Below, one piece after another: positions 60,945 to 64,000 of a stretch of DNA of 64,000 bases. Positions within the stretch are counted from its first letter, which is position 1, and every line of letters begins with the position of its first letter. The notes below the pieces were generated by a model that saw nothing but the letters and a program-made list of their open reading frames with translations, had not been told where the DNA came from and ran no database searches. The DNA comes from Flavobacterium sp. ENC. GTDB lineage: Bacteria > Bacteroidota > Bacteroidia > Flavobacteriales > Flavobacteriaceae. Location of the stretch: positions 620,001 to 684,000 of the forward strand of contig NZ_JAJMOY010000002.1 of assembly GCF_020991415.1 (NCBI RefSeq). The letters run 5' to 3'. Made by a program: the position numbers and the translations under genes.

Positions 60945-63794
60945 ATGAAAAATGATATAAAAAAATTCTTTCTATACCTTACTTTGGTGTTTAGCCCAAT
61001 GGTAACAAACGCTCAGACTTATACATTGAAAAACGCACCCATCGGCGGTGGCGGATTTGTGACAGGAATCATTAACCACCAAACATCAGGTGATAAGTAT
61101 TGCCGGACGGATGTGGGCGGAGCCTACCGCTGGGATGCAGCCGGCAATAAATGGATTCAGCTACTCGACTGGCTCAACGAGTCTGAAAGTGGATTTGTTG
61201 GCGTGGACGCTTTAGCGCTTGATCCGCAGAATGCCAATAACGTTTACATGCTTTGTGGCACCGAGTATATGAGCAATGGAAGAACGGCTATATTGAAATC
61301 TACTGACAAAGGAAATACTTTTACGTATACGGATGTTACGGCTAAATTTAAAACACATGGAAATGGGAATGGACGCGGGAACGGAGAACGTCTTGCCGTA
61401 GATCCTCATAACAGCAATATATTATTCTGCGGAACCAGAGCCAACGGATTATGGAAGAGTACAGATGGCGGCGTTAGCTGGAACCAGGCGTGGAGCGGTG
61501 TCACCACCACTTCCAATGGAAACGGGATATGTTTTGTCCAATTTGATCCTTCAGGCAGCGTAGTAAGTGGGGCGACTCAAACTATTTACATTGGAGTTTC
61601 CCGCACAGGCAGTGCGAATATTTATAAAAGTACCAACGGTGGGGCTACTTTTACAGACATTTCACCAACAACTAGTTTTATGCCGCATCGGGTTGCTTTA
61701 CAGGGAACTACCATGTATGCCACCTATGCGGATGGTGCAGGTCCGGCACTCGAGGGAGATGGAAAGTTATATAAACTGAACACATCCACAGGGAACTGGA
61801 CGAATGTGACACCCGTTCATTCGAAGGATTATGCATACGGAGGTGTCAGTATAGACCCTAATAATGTTAATAGGGTAGTGATTTCGACTTGCGGCATGTA
61901 TTGGAACAACCAGTACGGCGGTGGCTGGGGAGACTTTGTTTTCCTCTCTACCGATGGAGGATCGACATGGACCCTTAAGAATGGACCTAATGCCACTTAT
62001 AACAATAACGGCATGGCATGGACAGGCGATGGTGCAGTTAACTGGATGGACTGTGTTGTTTTTGACCCTGCTAATCCTTCAATAGTACAGGTAATAGGCG
62101 GTGGAGGGGTATATACCTGTTCTGATATTGCAGCTGCGAATCCTTCCTGGAAGTGTGATGTGATCGGAATTGAAGAGACTGCATTTCTCGACGGGATAAG
62201 TGTACCCGGAGGACCATTTATTTCCTCTTTCGGAGACGTATGTGGTTTTGTACATGATCCGCTGACTTCTTTTCCATCAGCAAAACTTTCTCCTACAGAT
62301 GGAAATAACCAGAGCATTGCTTACGCTGCCGGCAATACAAACAAAATAGTAAGGGCTTCGAGTGGGGGAAGTGTTATTTACTATTCTGTGAACAAGGGGA
62401 CTACATGGACGGCTTCGGCTACTAATATGGGTCCGAACGGTAGGGTAGCCATCAGCGCTGATGGAGGCACGATCCTCCACCGCCCCGGGGGTTCCACAAC
62501 TACCTATTATACCACCAATAATGGAGGAAGCTGGTCCGGTTGTTCAGGTGTGTCGTCTTCAGACGCCGTTCCGGTAGCCGACCAGGTAAATTTAAATTAC
62601 TTCTATATCTATAATCCGGCGAACGGACAGCTGCTGACAAGTTCCAATAAGGGAGTCAGCTTTTCAGTAGCAGGTACTCCCGGCACCAATACAATTCCGC
62701 CCTGGGAAACAACAACACTGATCCGCTCGGTGCCTGGCTTAGAAGGACATATTTGGGTGCCTCTTGGCGGCAATGGATTAAAATATTCGACCAACTATGG
62801 AGCGGCTTATACAACTGTTGCCAATGTAACATATTGCAAAACTATCGGAATAGGAAAAGCAATGTCCGGCGCAAGCTATCCTACTATTTTCATCTGGGGA
62901 ACAGTGTCGGGTGTCAATGGTCTTTTCAGATCAGCAGACCAGGGTGCTACATGGCTCAGAATCAATGATGATGCCCATGAGTTTGGAGGTACATCATTGC
63001 TTATCGGAGACATGAATGTTGCCGGAAGAGTATACATGGGTGCTGCAGGAGGAAGAGGTCTAATTTACTGGGATCCTTCGGAATCTTCAGCTTCCTACGT
63101 TACTTTAGCCAATAGAGGTACCAATTTGCTGATGGATGGGATGTACAGGTCTGACAATGGTTCCAATGCGGGACAATACGCCAGCAGCGGCGCTACGGCA
63201 CAACAATGGTCGATTGAAACAGTTGGAAACTATGTAATGTTGAAGAATCGTGCTTCAGGATTGTATCTTGATGGCATGTACAGAAATTCCAATGGTTCCG
63301 TAGTAGGGCAATATAGTTTTAGTGCTACAGACGCACAATACTGGACACGCGAAACAGCAGGCAGCTATGTTAAGTTTAAAAACAAAGCCACAGGTCTGTA
63401 TCTCGATGGAATGGGGACTACCACTAATGGTGCTGATTTATTTCAATGGAGCCAGAGCAGCAGTTTTAATCAGGAATGGTCAATAAATATAACAGGAAGC
63501 CAAAATTTAAAAACGAATTCGTTCTCTCAGGATATTTCAGAGGATTCAGGGTTTTCGATAGCGTTTTATCCAAATCCGTTTAGTACTGAATTTAAGATTG
63601 AAGCAACAAAATCGAATGAACCAATTCGTGCCAGCATTTTTGATGTTACAGGAAAAAAAGTACAGGAAGCAGTATCCTCTCCGCAATTAAAGCAATTGTT
63701 AATGGGGGGGTTATTACAACCCGGATTATACATAGTGAAGGTTGAAGGAGTAAACTCAAATTTCTCAAAATCATTTAAGATTCTTAAAAAATAG
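60945..63794 (+). CDS. GH74 xyloglucanase with RICIN domain and T9SS signal
   Basis: This 949-residue protein has a signal peptide (ending TNAQ), two seven-bladed propellers of GH74 with catalytic Asp56 in RTDVGGAYRWD and Asp431 in FGDVCGFVHD, many Asp-box repeats (STDKGNTF, STDGGVSW), a RICIN-type domain with QQW, QYW and QEW repeats (about 715-860) and a type IX C-terminal domain (FYPNPFSTEFKIE). GH74 enzymes cut the glucan backbone of xyloglucan. It is the strongest indicator of the locus substrate. Confidence 0.94.
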   Translation: MKNDIKKFFLYLTLVFSPMVTNAQTYTLKNAPIGGGGFVTGIINHQTSGDKYCRTDVGGAYRWDAAGNKWIQLLDWLNESESGFVGVDALALDPQNANNVYMLCGTEYMSNGRTAILKSTDKGNTFTYTDVTAKFKTHGNGNGRGNGERLAVDPHNSNILFCGTRANGLWKSTDGGVSWNQAWSGVTTTSNGNGICFVQFDPSGSVVSGATQTIYIGVSRTGSANIYKSTNGGATFTDISPTTSFMPHRVALQGTTMYATYADGAGPALEGDGKLYKLNTSTGNWTNVTPVHSKDYAYGGVSIDPNNVNRVVISTCGMYWNNQYGGGWGDFVFLSTDGGSTWTLKNGPNATYNNNGMAWTGDGAVNWMDCVVFDPANPSIVQVIGGGGVYTCSDIAAANPSWKCDVIGIEETAFLDGISVPGGPFISSFGDVCGFVHDPLTSFPSAKLSPTDGNNQSIAYAAGNTNKIVRASSGGSVIYYSVNKGTTWTASATNMGPNGRVAISADGGTILHRPGGSTTTYYTTNNGGSWSGCSGVSSSDAVPVADQVNLNYFYIYNPANGQLLTSSNKGVSFSVAGTPGTNTIPPWETTTLIRSVPGLEGHIWVPLGGNGLKYSTNYGAAYTTVANVTYCKTIGIGKAMSGASYPTIFIWGTVSGVNGLFRSADQGATWLRINDDAHEFGGTSLLIGDMNVAGRVYMGAAGGRGLIYWDPSESSASYVTLANRGTNLLMDGMYRSDNGSNAGQYASSGATAQQWSIETVGNYVMLKNRASGLYLDGMYRNSNGSVVGQYSFSATDAQYWTRETAGSYVKFKNKATGLYLDGMGTTTNGADLFQWSQSSSFNQEWSINITGSQNLKTNSFSQDISEDSGFSIAFYPNPFSTEFKIEATKSNEPIRASIFDVTGKKVQEAVSSPQLKQLLMGGLLQPGLYIVKVEGVNSNFSKSFKILKK

Positions 63795-63836
63795 ATCTGT
63801 TTATTGAGATTTGAAAAAATTATAAATAAAAGAGAT

Positions 63837-64000
63837 ATGAAAATGAACCGGTTTATAGTGGCTTGCATCCTGTTTTCGCATTTTTTGACAGCTCAGGAAA
63901 AGTACCTATCCCCAATCAGGGAAGGTAATGAACCTGTTGCTGCCGGAAAGTTTGCATCAACTTGGCAATCCCTGCAGCAATATAAAACACCTGAATGGTT
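63837..64000 (+). CDS. GH29-type alpha-L-fucosidase, partial
   Basis: The 54 visible codons give a signal peptide (MKMNRFIVACILFSHFLTAQ) and WQSLQQYKTPEWF, the sequence that opens GH29 fucosidases before the FGIW segment. The gene is cut by the window edge. A fucosidase fits removal of fucosyl side chains from dicot xyloglucan and means the locus continues. It follows the GH74 gene by 42 nt. Confidence 0.75.
   Translation, partial: MKMNRFIVACILFSHFLTAQEKYLSPIREGNEPVAAGKFASTWQSLQQYKTPEW

Noticed and set aside
1..64000. CRISPR arrays, tRNA or rRNA genes, integrases, transposases
   Set aside because: None was seen. The repeats present are fold-back or direct repeats, not regularly spaced arrays.

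Overview
The window looks like chromosomal DNA of a Flavobacterium-like member of the Bacteroidota. The evidence is the high A+T content, Bacteroidota-type promoters (TTG, 17-21 nt, TANNTTTG), almost no Shine-Dalgarno sequences, a SusC/SusD pair, a one-protein hybrid two-component regulator, type IX secretion C-terminal domains on two glycanases, and Tat and lipoprotein signals typical of the phylum. No tRNA, rRNA, CRISPR array, integrase or transposase gene was recognised.

1-6.7 kb is an accessory island. A tight leftward operon starts at 5608 and runs off the left edge. It encodes a MazG-type nucleotide pyrophosphohydrolase, a protein of the DNA-base hypermodification family (HMUDK helical / alpha-glutamyl-putrescinyl thymine pyrophosphorylase-like), a Nmad2-like nucleotide-modification-associated protein and four different TIR-domain proteins. 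An ATGA overlap at 23-26 shows an eighth gene starting at the edge. This is the best candidate for an undescribed system: nucleotide or DNA-modification enzymes paired with NAD-cleaving or signal-making TIR effectors, presumably anti-phage. An XRE regulator and a broken rightward ORF meet head to head at about 6.38 kb and look like the scar of the island border.

6.9-27 kb is mostly housekeeping and stress functions: a PhoD-like phosphatase, a secreted beta-helix-like protein, a lysine-rich protein, an RraB-like protein, a TetR-controlled RND efflux operon with two copies of its apparent operator, an AraC regulator with an acetyltransferase and a hydrolase, a Crp/Fnr regulator with an MBL-fold protein and a small lipoprotein, an M13 peptidase and a short-chain dehydrogenase.

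27-35.5 kb holds a three- or four-gene operon (PhyH dioxygenase, CDP-alcohol phosphatidyltransferase, GtrA) preceded by a 29-residue leader peptide ending in eight cysteines, probably a cysteine-sensing attenuator. It is followed by a repeat-rich stretch with a parDE toxin-antitoxin pair between 150-bp direct repeats and a polyprenyl synthase between members of a fold-back repeat family, then an SDR/Crp pair and a YoaK-like membrane protein.

35.9-64 kb is carbohydrate territory: a secreted GH5-RICIN enzyme, an aldo/keto reductase with an AraC regulator, and a large polysaccharide utilisation locus that continues past the right edge. The locus has a hybrid two-component sensor, two GH43 enzymes, SusC, SusD, a xyloglucan-binding-type surface protein, BACON-GH5, NPCBM-GH27, GH43, GH74-RICIN and the start of a GH29-type fucosidase. 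The set points to xyloglucan. A tandem-repeat motif occurs three times, each time exactly 37 nt before a -7 element (before the sensor gene, the GH43 pair and susC), and is the likely operator of the sensor.
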